Source: Amyelois transitella (taxonomy: Eukaryota > Arthropoda > Insecta > Lepidoptera > Pyralidae). From it: a DNA stretch of 64,000 nucleotides. The position numbers and the translations under genes were made by a program. The DNA lies in assembly GCF_032362555.1 (NCBI RefSeq), contig NC_083517.1:7584001-7648000 (forward strand), read 5' to 3'. Numbering within the stretch: the first letter of the stretch is position 1; each line of letters opens with the position of its first letter. Below the pieces are notes generated by a model. It made no database searches. It had not been told where the DNA came from and was given only the letters and a program-made list of their open reading frames with translations. This document shows positions 51,301 through 62,125 of the stretch, piece by piece.

Positions 51301-54300
51301 CCCAAGAGCTCACTGAGAGTATTCTCAACTTCGCTCAGTGTGTTTTGGAGTTCCCCTGCAGTATTCTCTGACACCCTGAGTAGTTTCTCGTTGTCATCCA
51401 AAGAAACCCTCAGCCTGTTATTTTGGGCTTTCAATTCATTAATTTCTTCTCTCAATGACTGCACCATATCGTCCATTCCAAAAGAGCTGTCTTCAATGCC
51501 AGCCAGTTTGGTCTTTGTAGCAGTAAGCTCCTCCTTAAGGATCTCACTCTCCTATAAGATACAGCTTTATTTTAATTAAAAAAGCAGGATCATATCATTG
51601 TTTCATGAAATTATGTATTCTTGATTTACAGATAAACTTACAAAACTGAAATTTGATAAGTGAAATTTTTTTAGACTGAATCATTATTATTTAATCAGCT
51701 TGTAGTTTGATATTACCTACTATTAACATTTTCTTTTATAAGATCATTCTGTGTTTATTTACTTGGATATGCTAGAAAAATTTCATATGCCATTGTATTA
51801 TTGTATACTTTAAACAAGGAATTTTGTAATATTATTCATAATTTTCAAATATAAACAAACCTTTGTAGTGAAAAGCAAGTCCCTTTGCAGTGAATTTATT
51901 GTACCAATGAGTCGACCATCTTGTTTTCTGCTGTCAATGTAGTAATAGCCAAGAGTGAAGAGGAGCACTGACGCAGCAGTGGTAAGAAGGAAAGTAAGCA
52001 GTCTGTTATTACGTTCAGGCATCCCATCACAATATTCATTACTAAAACAGGTTTCTCCTGTAAAACAAATTGTATTTATTGTTAATTAAATAAAACTTGA
52101 CTCTTACCTACTTGTCAATCAATACTTAATTTCAATGTTCAATTCTTATCAGTTCTAGCATGAAAGAACATTAACGAAGAACAAACATCACCTGCTTTTG
52201 AAATTGTAATATTAGTCTGTCATCAAATCAAAGCATCAAATGTTATCTTTAAATTTGTTCAGTTGTTTTATGATTCATATTATATTATGATAATTGTTGT
52301 TATACACTATAAAAGTATAAGGTATATAATGATTATGAGAATAAAATCTATTTTAGCAATAAAAATCTAGACTTACCTACAGAAGCAAATATTGCTTTAG
52401 TTTCTTCACTAGTTCCCATAACAGAATTAAATGTAGATATTATATAACTGAGTAAAGAGAATCCTCCATCATTTTCAGACTGATCTGTTACTACATTTTG
52501 ATATGCTTCTGAATTATAAATATCATCAACAGGTGGAGCCTCACTAGATGATGGTAAAAAGTCAGCTATAGTAGAATATATTCCAGATAAAATACCACCT
52601 GAGCTATCTTCTGAAACAGGAGCTTCTGTGGTTGGGCTCGGCATGTCTGTTACAGCAACATCATCAAATAGGACTGAGGATGGTGGCATACTGTCACCTT
52701 GTTTAGGCAATTGACTAGAACTATAATCTTCGGTACTAGATTCTTGACTTGTGTATTCATAAACTGGTGCAACAGTTGAATCAAAATTAATATCATTATT
52801 CGGCGATTCTGTACTTATATCAGAAACTTCGTTCAAATTCGAATCTTCCGATGGAAAGTATGCTGGGATGACTGAAGGTAGTTTAGTTGTGGATTTAATT
52901 TGATCATCACCTGAATTAAAGTTATTTAAAATTTCTTCCATATTTGGGATATCCTGGTGTGATAGGTTTGGAGGAATTTCAGATCCTGGAATCTCTAGAG
53001 GTGTCTGAATTTTATCTAGTTCCTGAAGGATTTCACTTCTGACGTTATTTTCTGAAGAATGAAGAAGTTCTGACGAAAAGTGTTCTGGAATTTGTTCAGT
53101 CAAACCTGGAGGAGTTTTTTCTGATGATGACAGAAGTTTGCTCTCTATTTCATTATTTGTGTTTTGAACAGTCTCTTGCACCATTTCCATGGTTGGTTGA
53201 ACATTATTTTCAACAATATTAGAATTGTCATTAGGAATTACAGCTGAGGTTTCAGGAATTGATGACACAACATCACTTTTTTCAGTTGAAAAAATTGTTG
53301 GTGTTATATTTGCCACAGAATTTTGGTCAGTATTCACACCTATGACATTTTCATCATTGTCATTTTTAACACTATCCTGAATATTGTCAGGCACATTATT
53401 TAGGTCCTTAATTGTATTCAAGGGATTTTGAATATTACTATCAATGTCAGGTACATCTTTTACCTCACTGGAACCATTTAGAGGTAACTGTTTTTCAACA
53501 TTGTTCAAATTTGATTTCAAGGTATTTAGTTCAACTTCTAAATTTGAAGGTACAGAATCATTTGAGATAACATTTTCAGGTGCACTATTATCTGCATTTT
53601 GTTTAGCAGGGAAAATGGCAGGTGGATGCCATGGCTCTTCTGAAATATTTTGTAAAGGCATATCTTTCACCAAATTTGCAAAGTTAGCATTACCAGTCTC
53701 TATGTTATTGCTTAAATGTTCTTGTACAGTTTTTTCACTTGGGGTTATCAGATTTTCTTTTTCCTTACTTGTTTGTATTGAGTCATCAATTATTTCGACT
53801 GATTGAGTTATTTTCTCATTTAACTGTTCACTTGCTTGTTGCACAATTTCTGATTGTTCATTTGTAATTGGTATACCAACATCAGGTCCTTGAATTGTGC
53901 TTAAAATTGATGCCTCAGTGGTAAAATCATTTGTAGGATCAGTGGTGGCTGCTTGAGATGATTCTGTAGAATATATAGTGGTACCTTCAAACACTTCATG
54001 AACTTGCTGTACTTTATCTGGTTGGACTTGAGACTGTTTACGTCGGATTTCAAGAGGCAATTTTAATAATTCTGCTGCCTTTACTATAACTTTACTTTCT
54101 CGAAGAAATTTTGAGTTAACAAACCCGGACTTTCCGTTGATATTGGCATACCATATATCTGGGTTATCTCCAGCTGATTTCATATAAACTAAAGCTTCGG
54201 CATTACCGGGAAACGACATGAATTCTGCATCGGCACTGTTGTAAGATAACAATGTCTTTGCTTTGGATATTGGAGCTGAAATAATTATATTGTAGAATAA

Positions 54301-54451
54301 ATCAAATGTAATGTAGAAGGGTATTAAACAGATTGCAAAAAATAAATTACTTACAAGAACATTCTGTATTAACACAATATACTTTATCAGGCAATAGGCA
54401 ATGTGACAGAGAAGCTGCGAACATTAACAGAATAATTCTAATTACAATCAT
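45369..54451 (-). CDS. Tango1: Transport and Golgi organization protein 1 (Tango1)
   Basis: Thirteen exons in order of translation: 54355-54451, 52377-54275, 51861-52057, 51260-51551, 50186-50382, 49317-49448, 48871-49019, 48521-48622, 47939-48147, 47175-47304, 46679-46852, 45693-45811, 45369-45412; phases agree throughout and give 1246 residues. TANGO1 sits at ER exit sites, binds cargo in the lumen and recruits Sec23/24 to build large carriers for collagen and other bulky cargo. Visible: signal peptide (IRIILLMFAASLSHC), SH3-like domain at about 33-105 (LLSYNSADAEFMSFPGN, WYANINGKSGFVNSKFL), a long acidic Ser/Thr/Glu-rich luminal part without other domains (106-660), membrane segment about 685-704 (LLTFLLTTAASVLLFTLGYY), coiled coils (about 705-1090), then a Pro-rich block (PPPLLPPLPRPPP) and RYSPES repeats, ending GCSSESDK. 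Exons 9, 10 and 12 are very GC-rich, unlike exon 2. Confidence 0.93.
46690..46850 (-). repeat. Coding tandem repeat: RYSPES units in Tango1 exon 11
   Basis: About seven 18-bp units in the minus strand encode (R)YSPES with variants (YSPERR, YSPETV, YSPRSR). Synonymous third-base differences show that the units are not freshly copied. The segment lies in the cytosolic tail that binds COPII coat in known Tango1 proteins. Ser-Pro sites are possible phosphorylation sites. Confidence 0.85.
47381..47643 (+). mobile_element. SINE-like family A, near full-length copy
   Basis: It is antisense within Tango1 intron 9, about 75 bp from exon 10. It runs from GCCGTGTGGTTCCCGGCACC to AAGGGATATAGACGTGACCA with the tail TATGTATGTACGTATG. 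It is very similar to the copy at 26756. Confidence 0.8.
47744..47800 (-). pseudogene. Decayed duplicate of part of Tango1 exon 9
   Basis: These 57 bases match 47950-48006, the 3' part of exon 9 (about 47 of 57 positions by eye, without gaps). The same frame can be read (EASALRRKLVSVGPDMASSL) but it is closed upstream by TGA and downstream by TAA, and no splice sites fit. It is most likely a broken exon duplicate and not an alternative exon. A further shared piece, AGAAACAAACTGACTG, occurs at 47844 and 47925. Confidence 0.65.
50709..50877 (-). repeat. SINE-like family A, diverged copy
   Basis: It is in Tango1 intron 4. The minus strand shows CATGGATGTCGTAAAAGGCG, CCATTAAGCCATACAGCTGA and CAGTCTTTTCTAGTC, but the head is missing. 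A separate head fragment (GTGTGGTTCCCGGTAG) lies at 50068-50085. Confidence 0.7.
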
Positions 54452-54459
54452 ATTCGCAT
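54448..54459 (-). promoter_or_regulatory. Three-codon upstream ORF overlapping the Tango1 start
   Basis: On the minus strand the sequence ATGCGAATATGATTG has an upstream ATG (54459) that reads three codons into TGA at 54450-54448, overlapping the Tango1 ATG (54451-54449). If the transcript starts upstream of 54459, this could lower Tango1 translation or work by termination-reinitiation. The transcript start is not known. Confidence 0.4.
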
Positions 54460-55363
54460 TTTAATTATTATTTTCTAAAAAATCCTGAAAACTAGCTACA
54501 CAAAACTGAACACAGGCCACATCATCTGTCAAATGTCAGTGTCAATATGAAAAAAACAATATGACAATGACAATCCCTTAAAAAAAGTTATCCATGCCCT
54601 TGGCCGTACCCATGAAACTTTAACAAAAATAAATATGAGAATTTTGCAAAAAACTTAATCATTTAGTTTTGTTAAACAAACTGTAACTAAACTAAAGTGC
54701 CAAAGCATTATTCAGACTAGCAATATTTACAGCCCAGAAGTCTCTAACAAAAGTTGTGTATCTACAATCTACAATCTTCGACAATATTTATTCATCAGCA
54801 CACAAGATAAAATATTAATAGGCTTATAGATTATAGATAATAAAAATGAAATCCACTATCTTGCAAGATTCCCCATTACCTGCAAGAAGAATCTCAAGAT
54901 TTAGCCTACGCCTTGATTGACTTACAACCTTTGCGGAGCCACATTTAATAATTATGACTCTTCTAAAGGGATTGCCGTAGATTATAAGAATGGAACCTGC
55001 TATCAAACGCAAATCTGTCTAGACCTGTGATGTGTTTACTCGTATCTCCACTACAAGTGCTCCCGCGTTACATCTCTAACATTGCTTTACTCCGGTGTAC
55101 TCGTCTAAGAACATACCAGTAGATATCAATTATAAACCAAGCTACATACGAGGTTCAAATAAACTTATGTATCATAACCAAACAAATTGCAAATTCTGAA
55201 ATATCTATCGATTTTGTACATGTGGTAGCCACGAGCAACGAATCAACAAATTGTATTTCGTACACGTTGTATTCAGGTCCTTTGCTTAGAAAATATTAAA
55301 TAAAAGATATTTAATTTGAAATGTATTAATAATTAAAAGTACTTAGCAAAGACAAATGACACA
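54452..55363. promoter_or_regulatory. Divergent promoter region Tango1 / CCDC191-like
   Basis: The two start codons are 912 bp apart and face away from each other. The region must hold both 5' UTRs and the promoters, unless either gene has a further non-coding 5' exon. No TATA box or other site can be placed with confidence. Confidence 0.45.
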
Positions 55364-58300
55364 ATGGAAGATTTATTAAGCAAGGACATTTTTAAAGACA
55401 AAGATTTGTGTAAACTTTCGCCGGATTATGCGCCGTCTGATGTGTTACTGCGGATGCAAATGAGAAGATTAACGGTAAGTTCATTAGATTCCTAACAGGC
55501 TGACAATTTGGCGTACGTTCTGCCACGCGCAATACCAGGTACATCATCGTACACTCCTTGCGAATGAGCCGATACATGCCCAGCCCATCTTATGTTTTAA
55601 TACGAAGGTACTTACTCTGCGTATAGACGTGTTTGAAAGTGTGTTTGTTTGTCCGTCTCTCACGTCAAAACCATTGAACTGATTTCCATTGAAATGTTGC
55701 GTACGTACTGTGTGAAGTAAAGAGAAGAATAGAGGGTATAGAGGGTAAAGAGAGGATACTTTTCACGAGGGCTTGTAGGTATATAATTAATTTCCGGCGT
55801 CACCACGATCTTGCGAGGATAGGTTTTTACTCTAAATGACTTCCAAAAAACCTTGACTCGCAAGAAAACTTGCAGGGGAATCTAACTCAAAGGTATCTAT
55901 AGGATCATCCAGATGCCTGAATGTGCAAGTTTCTTCAAGAAGTTTTCTCTCACAGAAACAGCTTATTGGCTAAGAATCGAACTATCAAACGGAACCTAAA
56001 ATGTACCGCCGTGCGCCCCCAATTTTGAATAAAACTCGCGCCGGTTCCGCCCACAAGGGCACTTACCTATTTCTAAAGAAATTTCGTTCAGGCCCGCGAC
56101 AGGAAAATAGAAAAGCATCGGCTTGTGTACGTATACATAGATAATATAATTAACATACCTACCTAACATAAAGTTTTTCTGCTTGGCCACCTGGTAGACT
56201 GGTAGAAAATGCCAAACGGGATGAAGACCGGCCATTATATTTTCTTTGTGCATTAAAGTTTTGAAAAAAATACATAAAAAACCTACAAAACGCACTTAGT
56301 GTGCCATTACCTACAATTTTATGTATAAGTCATAACTAGTGTGCTTTTCTAAGTGGATAAAATAACTACAATTTCCATTTTCAGCACACTCACAATCACC
56401 GAGTTGTAGCTGCTTCTAGCAGGCAAAGGTAGGTAAGGCATTTGATATGTTACTTCCCTTCATACATACTGATGATGTCTATATTCCTACCTATCGGAGA
56501 AAATAGGCATAGACCCGAAAAGTTCACGTTTAACTACATAGCGGTAAATAGATTAATTATTGAATTATTGAGATTCAGATAGTGACGGGTTGATAACCCG
56601 TTGCCATAAAAAAACCCTAGTTATGTATTTCACATACATACATTCATAAAATCACGCTTCTATATCGAAAATTCAAATTCAAAACCTTTATTGCATACCT
56701 ATTATAAAGTACATCAGTTGAATTACAGTTATCTATAAATATGTACAATATGATTGATCCCGGCTGGGCATCGCAATTATAAAATAATATGGAACGGCTG
56801 GCAGGTTTATTTCGGCTATTATGTTGAATATAACAATAATTATATTTGGAGATAAAATAAATAAGTAATTAAAAATAAATATAATTTATAACATGTTTTT
56901 AAAGTAATTCAAATGTCAATATTTCAATTGTTTAAAAACTCGTCCAGTGTGTAGTAGCATTTATCGGTCAAAATTTAGTTTTAAGTTTTTAATAAATAAG
57001 TTTACATTTTCTTCTTTACTTATGCAGTCAGGCATGGCATTATAGATTTTTGTAGTCATCGCTAATGGACCAGAATTTGAGATTACCAGTTTATACCTAG
57101 GTGTAATTAATTTATTTTTTTGTCTAGTGGGATAACGCCACGGTAAATTATCGTTTTTGTTGTAGAATTCTGGATATTTTCTCACGAATTTACTGCCTCC
57201 AAAATAAATATTAAGGGTAAAGTCAAAATTTTTAGATCTTGAAAGTGTGGTTTGCAGGTATCTGTCCCTTTAACATTATTTATTATCTGAATAAATTTTT
57301 TCAGTAGGATAAAAAGTTTACCTACGTCGGTGCTATTTCCCCAGAGAACAATTATGTATGTTAGCCATTAGTTAGTTATTAGAAAGAGTAGGCAGAGACT
57401 ACAACTCTCCACATGTCACGTTCCATATAGGTACATTATAACTTCTTTGCCTTTATTTACTTCCAGCATCGGTTTAGGGCTCTTTTGGACCGAAATTTTA
57501 CAAAAATCATTCATTCATTCATATAATCACGTCTATATTGCGGGGTAGACAGAACCAACAGTATCGAAAGAACTCAAAAATTGAATTATATAAATATATA
57601 ATAATGAACGTACATACATACATACATAAAATCACACATCCTTCTCGGAGGGGTAGGCAGACTACATCTTTCCACTAGCTACGATACCTGAATACTTCCT
57701 CCGCTTCTTTCACATTCATAAGTTATATTGAAATTTGTGCATTCCTAGTTGATGCTCCGTTTCTGTGGAATTTTTAAAATATATTAAAAAGCTCTTGTGT
57801 CAAGAAGTATTTCACTTACCTGTCTTCTAAATTGCTATTTATATTGTAATTATAATATCTACTTACTTAGTTTTTAGAAGTATCAGATGATTTCAGGAGG
57901 TCTGCAAAGAAGTCCAATAGTCAAGTAATGACAAGAGAAATTGGAAATCTTCGAATAAATTTTCACAATAACAATTTGAGAAATCAGGTTTTATTAAAAC
58001 GTGACATTAATTTTAATAAAATACAAAAAAATGAATACAGTTATTTATCATTGAATGATTTAGAAGACATTGCAGAACTATTTTTGCCACAAATAACAAA
58101 TCACGACGATTTAATAATATGTAATAACGAGAAATTTAAATTAAATGTCAAGCCAAAACAAGAAGAAAATGTGTCAAATAGTATAAAAGAGAGCCCAAAA
58201 ATTGCGCCAGTATTCGACGGTTTATTCACTTCTATCGAAAAAGATACTGCCAATGATAACGAATTTATTAGAATAGAATGCAAACTAATAGCACCGACGA

Positions 58301-61300
58301 ATGAATATGATGAAAACGCAGTTTTGAATACTAATCGTAGCGTTGATAAAAATGGCATTAAAAACGAACTTCAAATAGATGCTTTGAAAACACAGCAGGT
58401 AAATCAAAACAAAGAAGATCTTAAGTCATTACTTATGATGATGGCGATGTCATGTAAAGTAACCGATAAAGAAGATCAAATCAGTCCGTCTCCAAATCTA
58501 AAATGTACAGATTTAAAAATTGAATCTGATCATTCTGATCATATAACTCACAATACAAATGAAGTTTCTAATGCCGAACTCGCATCACGAAACATAACTC
58601 AAATTCTACATGTAACTCCGTTGAGAGTGTTCATAAATGATAGGCAAATGAAAATTCTGAAGAAATATGCCACGAAATGGAAAGACTATGTAAATCACAG
58701 AAAGAAAATCATCTTGCAACAAAGGCAGGCTGCTTTGGACAACTTTTTTGAGAAGCTATCTAAACGAAAATTGGATACGGATCAAATTGAATCAGTTCAA
58801 AAGGCTAAATTACTAGCACGGGATTATAACACTTATCAACACAGGTACCTTTTTTTATAATTCCTGTGTACTTAAGTACGTAGATAAATAAAGATGTCAT
58901 CTACTTACTACTTTCTTTTGAATAATAATTAATATGTAGCAGAGGTAATTTTTAAAGACACAACCTATATGCAGCAATGGACTTTTATGGCTGAAGCGAA
59001 TAGGTTTAATTGCCTACTAACTCTGTTCCAAATTTCATAAAAATTGGTCGAGTCAACCTCTCTCTTACGTTTTCACAGCCAAACTCTGAAAACGTAAGAG
59101 AGAGAGGTTGACAGAATTTCGCATTCATAATAGTATGGATGAGGAAGCTTTTGCATTAAAATATTCAATGCAGGTACAAAATTCAAAAACATGTAATAGC
59201 CCTTCAAAAGGCAAAACTAGAAGAACAAAACCGTTTGATAGAAGAACTCAAATACAACAAAATAGTAGAAGCATCGAAGCAGTCGGTTGAGGATATGAGG
59301 GAGGAAATACGAAAGACCTATTATGAAATCGATAGACAATTGAAGCCGAAGATAAAGTGTTTGACTAACGAACTCAAGATCCATGATATTGAAGGTAACC
59401 CCATAACATTGTTATGATAACGACTGTTTCCATTGATTTTGGCGCTTGCATGTCTTGTGAATCATCGTATAGCTGTAGTCGTTAAATTTAAGAAATGTAA
59501 CGTTGCAAATCCATTTAACCCTCTTCACAGTATACTAAACAAAAAGTGAACGTCTACTTGTCGTTTCCATAACATCATGCCAATAAAAAAAAGTAAATTA
59601 CAAAAATGGAATACATAGAAGAATAAAAATAATTGCTTTTATGTTAAAGTTTGAGATGCCTTATTTTCCAGAACCGGCCTTAGTGTTACATTGCCTGAAA
59701 GTGCCCCAATTTTTACAAAGAATGGAGAAACGTGCTCGGGAACGAGAGGAAAAACATGCAATAATTCGAGAAAGACGCCGGCAGTTAGAAGAAGACCGAA
59801 TAAGGCTTAAACAACAGGTAGGTTTTAATACATTTTAGACTTCCATTTTATATTCTTGTACTTAGAGATCATGATAACGGAACCACAAGAACCAAAAACC
59901 AGAAACATAATGAAAATACCTGTGCTTTTTTGGTAAAAAGAATTTAGCAAATACATTTGTACCAGTGAAAATATGTAATAATGTCGATTTAAACTTTCAG
60001 GCAGAACTAGCCAAAGCAGAGATGGACAAAGAAGAGAAAATGAAAAGGATTATTGAGCTTCGCGAAAAGAGGAAAAAAGAGAGAATGGAAGCTATTAGAA
60101 AGAAACAACATGCTGATAGAATAAGAGCCTTAATTGTAATGGCAGATTTACATTACGAGCGATACCTAATGGTTAAATATGGAATAAGACCATTTAGGAA
60201 GCTGTTACAAAAAAGGAGAAATAATATTGAAAAAGCAAAAGCTCATTACACTTTTCAACTAAAGAAAAATATTTTTTTAAACTGGATGTGGTATACTGAA
60301 GACATGTGGTTTGAAAGAAATTACAAAGCAGATGATTTCCATAGAAAAAAGATTTTAAGGAAAGCTTTTGATGCTTGGAAACAGGTAATGGTTTTTGTAA
60401 GTATACATTTGTACTTACTTTCCCTTGACACTTTAAGTTTTTTAAATTATGCGTATTTTCGCCTATAGTTAAGTTACGCGCTAGTTGCATAACCAGGAAG
60501 TTTAAATCTGGAATTTTATATTTCCCTTGTCGAGGCAGTAAACTGAGACGCTAAAGAACTGTAGAGTCCTACATATATTTTTTCTATCCCTTAGTCGCCT
60601 TTACGACTTCCATGGGAAATATATGGTGATAATTCGCCACATTATTGTAGAACAATGTACACATGATCATATTGACGAAAAACTTGTTCGCGGTAAATGT
60701 TTTCAGGCACAACAAGCATACATACAGAAGAAACAAGTGGCTGATGATTACTACGACTTTTATGTGACGCAATTGGTTTTCCGTCATTTCCGCAGAGGAA
60801 CAGAAGTCGTGAGAAAAGAAAACGAATTAAAGTTTCAAAAGGGTGTAATGTTTTACAACAGGTAAGTTATTTTCATTGAATTTTGTATTTTGCAGTAAGC
60901 CGCCACATAATACGAGGGCCTCTTTTTGACATATCCAATTCGTGTTTGTTTTTGGGTGAACCAACGTCTCCGTCCTGCGGCAAATACTTAGGTACACCAG
61001 TAATTCTCAAGCATTATTTTGTAAATGGTGGAACATGGTGAATGGAGCTTTGCATGCCTTTATGAGCAGTCAGAAACTATCCAAAAAGGCTCGACTGGCT
61101 GTGCACAGGGGCCTGTTGGTCCCGACATTAATGTATGGGAGTGAAAGTTGGGTATGGCAAAAGAAGCATGAAAGCAGAATAAATGCAGTGGAAATGAGAG
61201 CGTTAAGGAGTATGATGGGTGTGAAATTGAGTGACAGGATAAGGAACAGCGTGATAAGGGAATGTTGTGATGTGAAAGAAGATGTAGTTACAGGAATAGA

Positions 61301-62125
61301 AAAGGGTATGTTAAGATGGTTCGGTCATGTGGAGAGGATGAATGAAAGCAGGTTGACTAAGCAGATATACAAGGAGAGTGTGGAGGGAAAGGTCGGAGTG
61401 GGAAGACCTAGACGAACGTATCTTGATCAAATTAAGGACGTCCTGGTAAAGGGTCAGGTCAAAAGTACCCGAAACCGCCGAGCTTGTATGAAGAGAGTTA
61501 TGAATGTGGACGAAGCGAAAGAAGTATGCAGAGATCGTGGCAAGTGGAAAGAGGTAGTCTCTGCCTACCCCTCCGGGAAAGAGGCGTGATTTTATGTATG
61601 TATGTATGTATGTATTATTTTGTAATTCTCTCTGAAGTTGATTCAAACCAGTATTCCAAATCATCTTGATTTCATTAAGCATGATGCTTCGCCAGCTTTG
61701 ATGGTGGTTACGGCCACTTTAGCTTTTTTAACTTGAAAGTTTCACAAGCACATAATTATGGCGCAAAGAATCAAAAAAAGGTATAAATAAGTACCAAGAA
61801 ATCTTTGGGGTTCTGTGTGGTTTTTCCTTATATTGGTAGGTACTATAGCAATTGCTTTTACCAATTCTATTCGTGTTTATTTATTTTTTAGGAATTAGCT
61901 GAAAGTCTATTAAGGGTCCACTTTTGTTTTCTCTTGGAAACATTATATTATAACAAAGATCTAACATTGATGGTTTGTTGCAGCAATTTGCTATTCAAGG
62001 TCTTAACTTGTTGGAGGACTTTGCCAGCTTTGAATGCTTTGAAACGAGAGCAAGAGGCTAGAAAAGCAAAATGGCGGCAAAAGGTATTACAAGTGGTACC
62101 AGACTACGTGCCACCAGACGATTAA
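55364..62125 (+). CDS. Coiled-coil domain-containing protein 191-like
   Basis: Seven exons: 55364-55474, 57871-58844, 59174-59394, 59672-59817, 60001-60384, 60707-60861, 61984-62125; all phases agree and give 710 residues. Exons 1-2 encode a Lys/Asn-rich, low-complexity N-terminal half. From about residue 300 the protein is rich in Arg, Lys, Glu and Trp, with blocks typical of CCDC191-type proteins: KKYATKWKDYVNHRKKI, HVIALQKAKLEEQNRLIEEL, RMEKRAREREEKHAIIRERR, ERYLMVKYGIRPFRKLLQ, and Trp-containing repeats (NIFLNWMWY, KAFDAWKQ, VLTCWRTLPALNALK) like those of centrosomal and ciliary coiled-coil proteins. The function of CCDC191 is not established; a role at centrioles or cilia is inference. 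The start is the first ATG, MEDLLSKD, near the divergent promoter. Exon 3 uses an acceptor in ATTCAATGCAG|GTAC, chosen because only this one keeps the frame. Assignment to CCDC191 is likely but from memory of motifs. Confidence 0.72.
56664..57345 (-). mobile_element. Degenerate non-LTR retrotransposon, 3' part of reverse transcriptase ORF
   Basis: On the minus strand fragments of a reverse-transcriptase C-terminal region can be followed across frames: LWGNSTDVGKLFILLKKFIQ, KPHFQDLKILTLPLIFILEA, RKYPEFYNKND, then YPTRQKNKLITPRYKL and KIYNAMPDC, with KCYYTLDEFLN after a one-base shift. It ends in an AATAAAGG block and TTGAATTTGAATTT, as in jockey/CR1-type elements. Stops and frameshifts make it inactive. 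It is a different family from the element at 61025. Confidence 0.7.
57520..57572 (-). repeat. SINE-like family A, tail fragment
   Basis: The minus strand reads CGATACTGTTGGTTCTGTCT, then ACCCCGCAATATAGACGTGA. It matches the last about 50 bp of the family. Confidence 0.65.
57611..57721 (-). repeat. LINE 3'-tail fragment
   Basis: The minus strand shows TTATGAATGTGAAAGAAGCG, GTGGAAAGATGTAGTCTGCC, TACCCCTCCGAGAAGGATGT and a (TATG)n tail. It is homologous to the end of the element at 61025. Confidence 0.75.
59052..59112. repeat. 24/26-bp hairpin just before exon 3 of the CCDC191-like gene
   Basis: The arm 59052-59075 (GTCAACCTCTCTCTTACG, then TTTTCA) pairs with 59087-59112. The only difference is one extra CT/AG dinucleotide in the second arm. 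The loop is 11 nt. It sits 62 bp upstream of the exon 3 acceptor. Confidence 0.9.
60497..60620 (-). repeat. SINE-like family A, strongly decayed copy
   Basis: The minus strand keeps CATGGAAGTCGTAAAGGCGA and CTAAGGGATAG. The remainder is only loosely similar. It lies in intron 5 of the CCDC191-like gene. Confidence 0.45.
61025..61613 (+). mobile_element. 5'-truncated non-LTR retrotransposon (RTE-like) with 12-bp target-site duplication
   Basis: A 589-bp insertion in intron 6 of the CCDC191-like gene. It carries an open frame (61035-61589, 184 residues) for the C-terminal end of a LINE reverse-transcriptase polyprotein: LVPTLMYGSESWVWQKKH, INAVEMRALRSMMG, GMLRWFGHVERMNESRL, GRPRRTYLDQI and SAYPSGKEA. 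The catalytic part is missing. It ends in (TATG)n and is flanked by ATTATTTTGTAA at 61013-61024 and 61614-61625, a perfect duplication. An uninterrupted frame and exact duplication suggest a fairly recent insertion. The clade assignment is from general resemblance. Confidence 0.88.
61594..61613. repeat. (TATG)n tail
   Basis: About five TATG units form the 3' end of the LINE insertion. Confidence 0.85.

Larger units (their letters stand above)
55475..57870 (+). other. Intron 1 of the CCDC191-like gene, repeat-rich
   Basis: A 2.4-kb intron. Positions about 55620-55860 carry a stretch (TTTGTCCGTCTCTCACGTCA, then AACTGATTTCCATTGAAATG) of the type often seen in lepidopteran interspersed elements. 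Then follow the LINE remnant at 56664-57345, a family A piece at 57520-57572 and a LINE tail at 57611. No exon is supported inside. Confidence 0.6.

Noticed and set aside
59100-59173. Alternative acceptors before CCDC191-like exon 3 (TTTTCACAG and GTTGACAG)
   Set aside because: Both lead to stops or the wrong frame; only the acceptor before 59174 gives HRYKIQKHVIALQKAK in phase with exon 2.
61035-61589. Considering the 184-codon frame as a host gene or exon
   Set aside because: It matches the end of LINE polyproteins, lies within an intron, and is bounded by a target-site duplication and a TATG tail.
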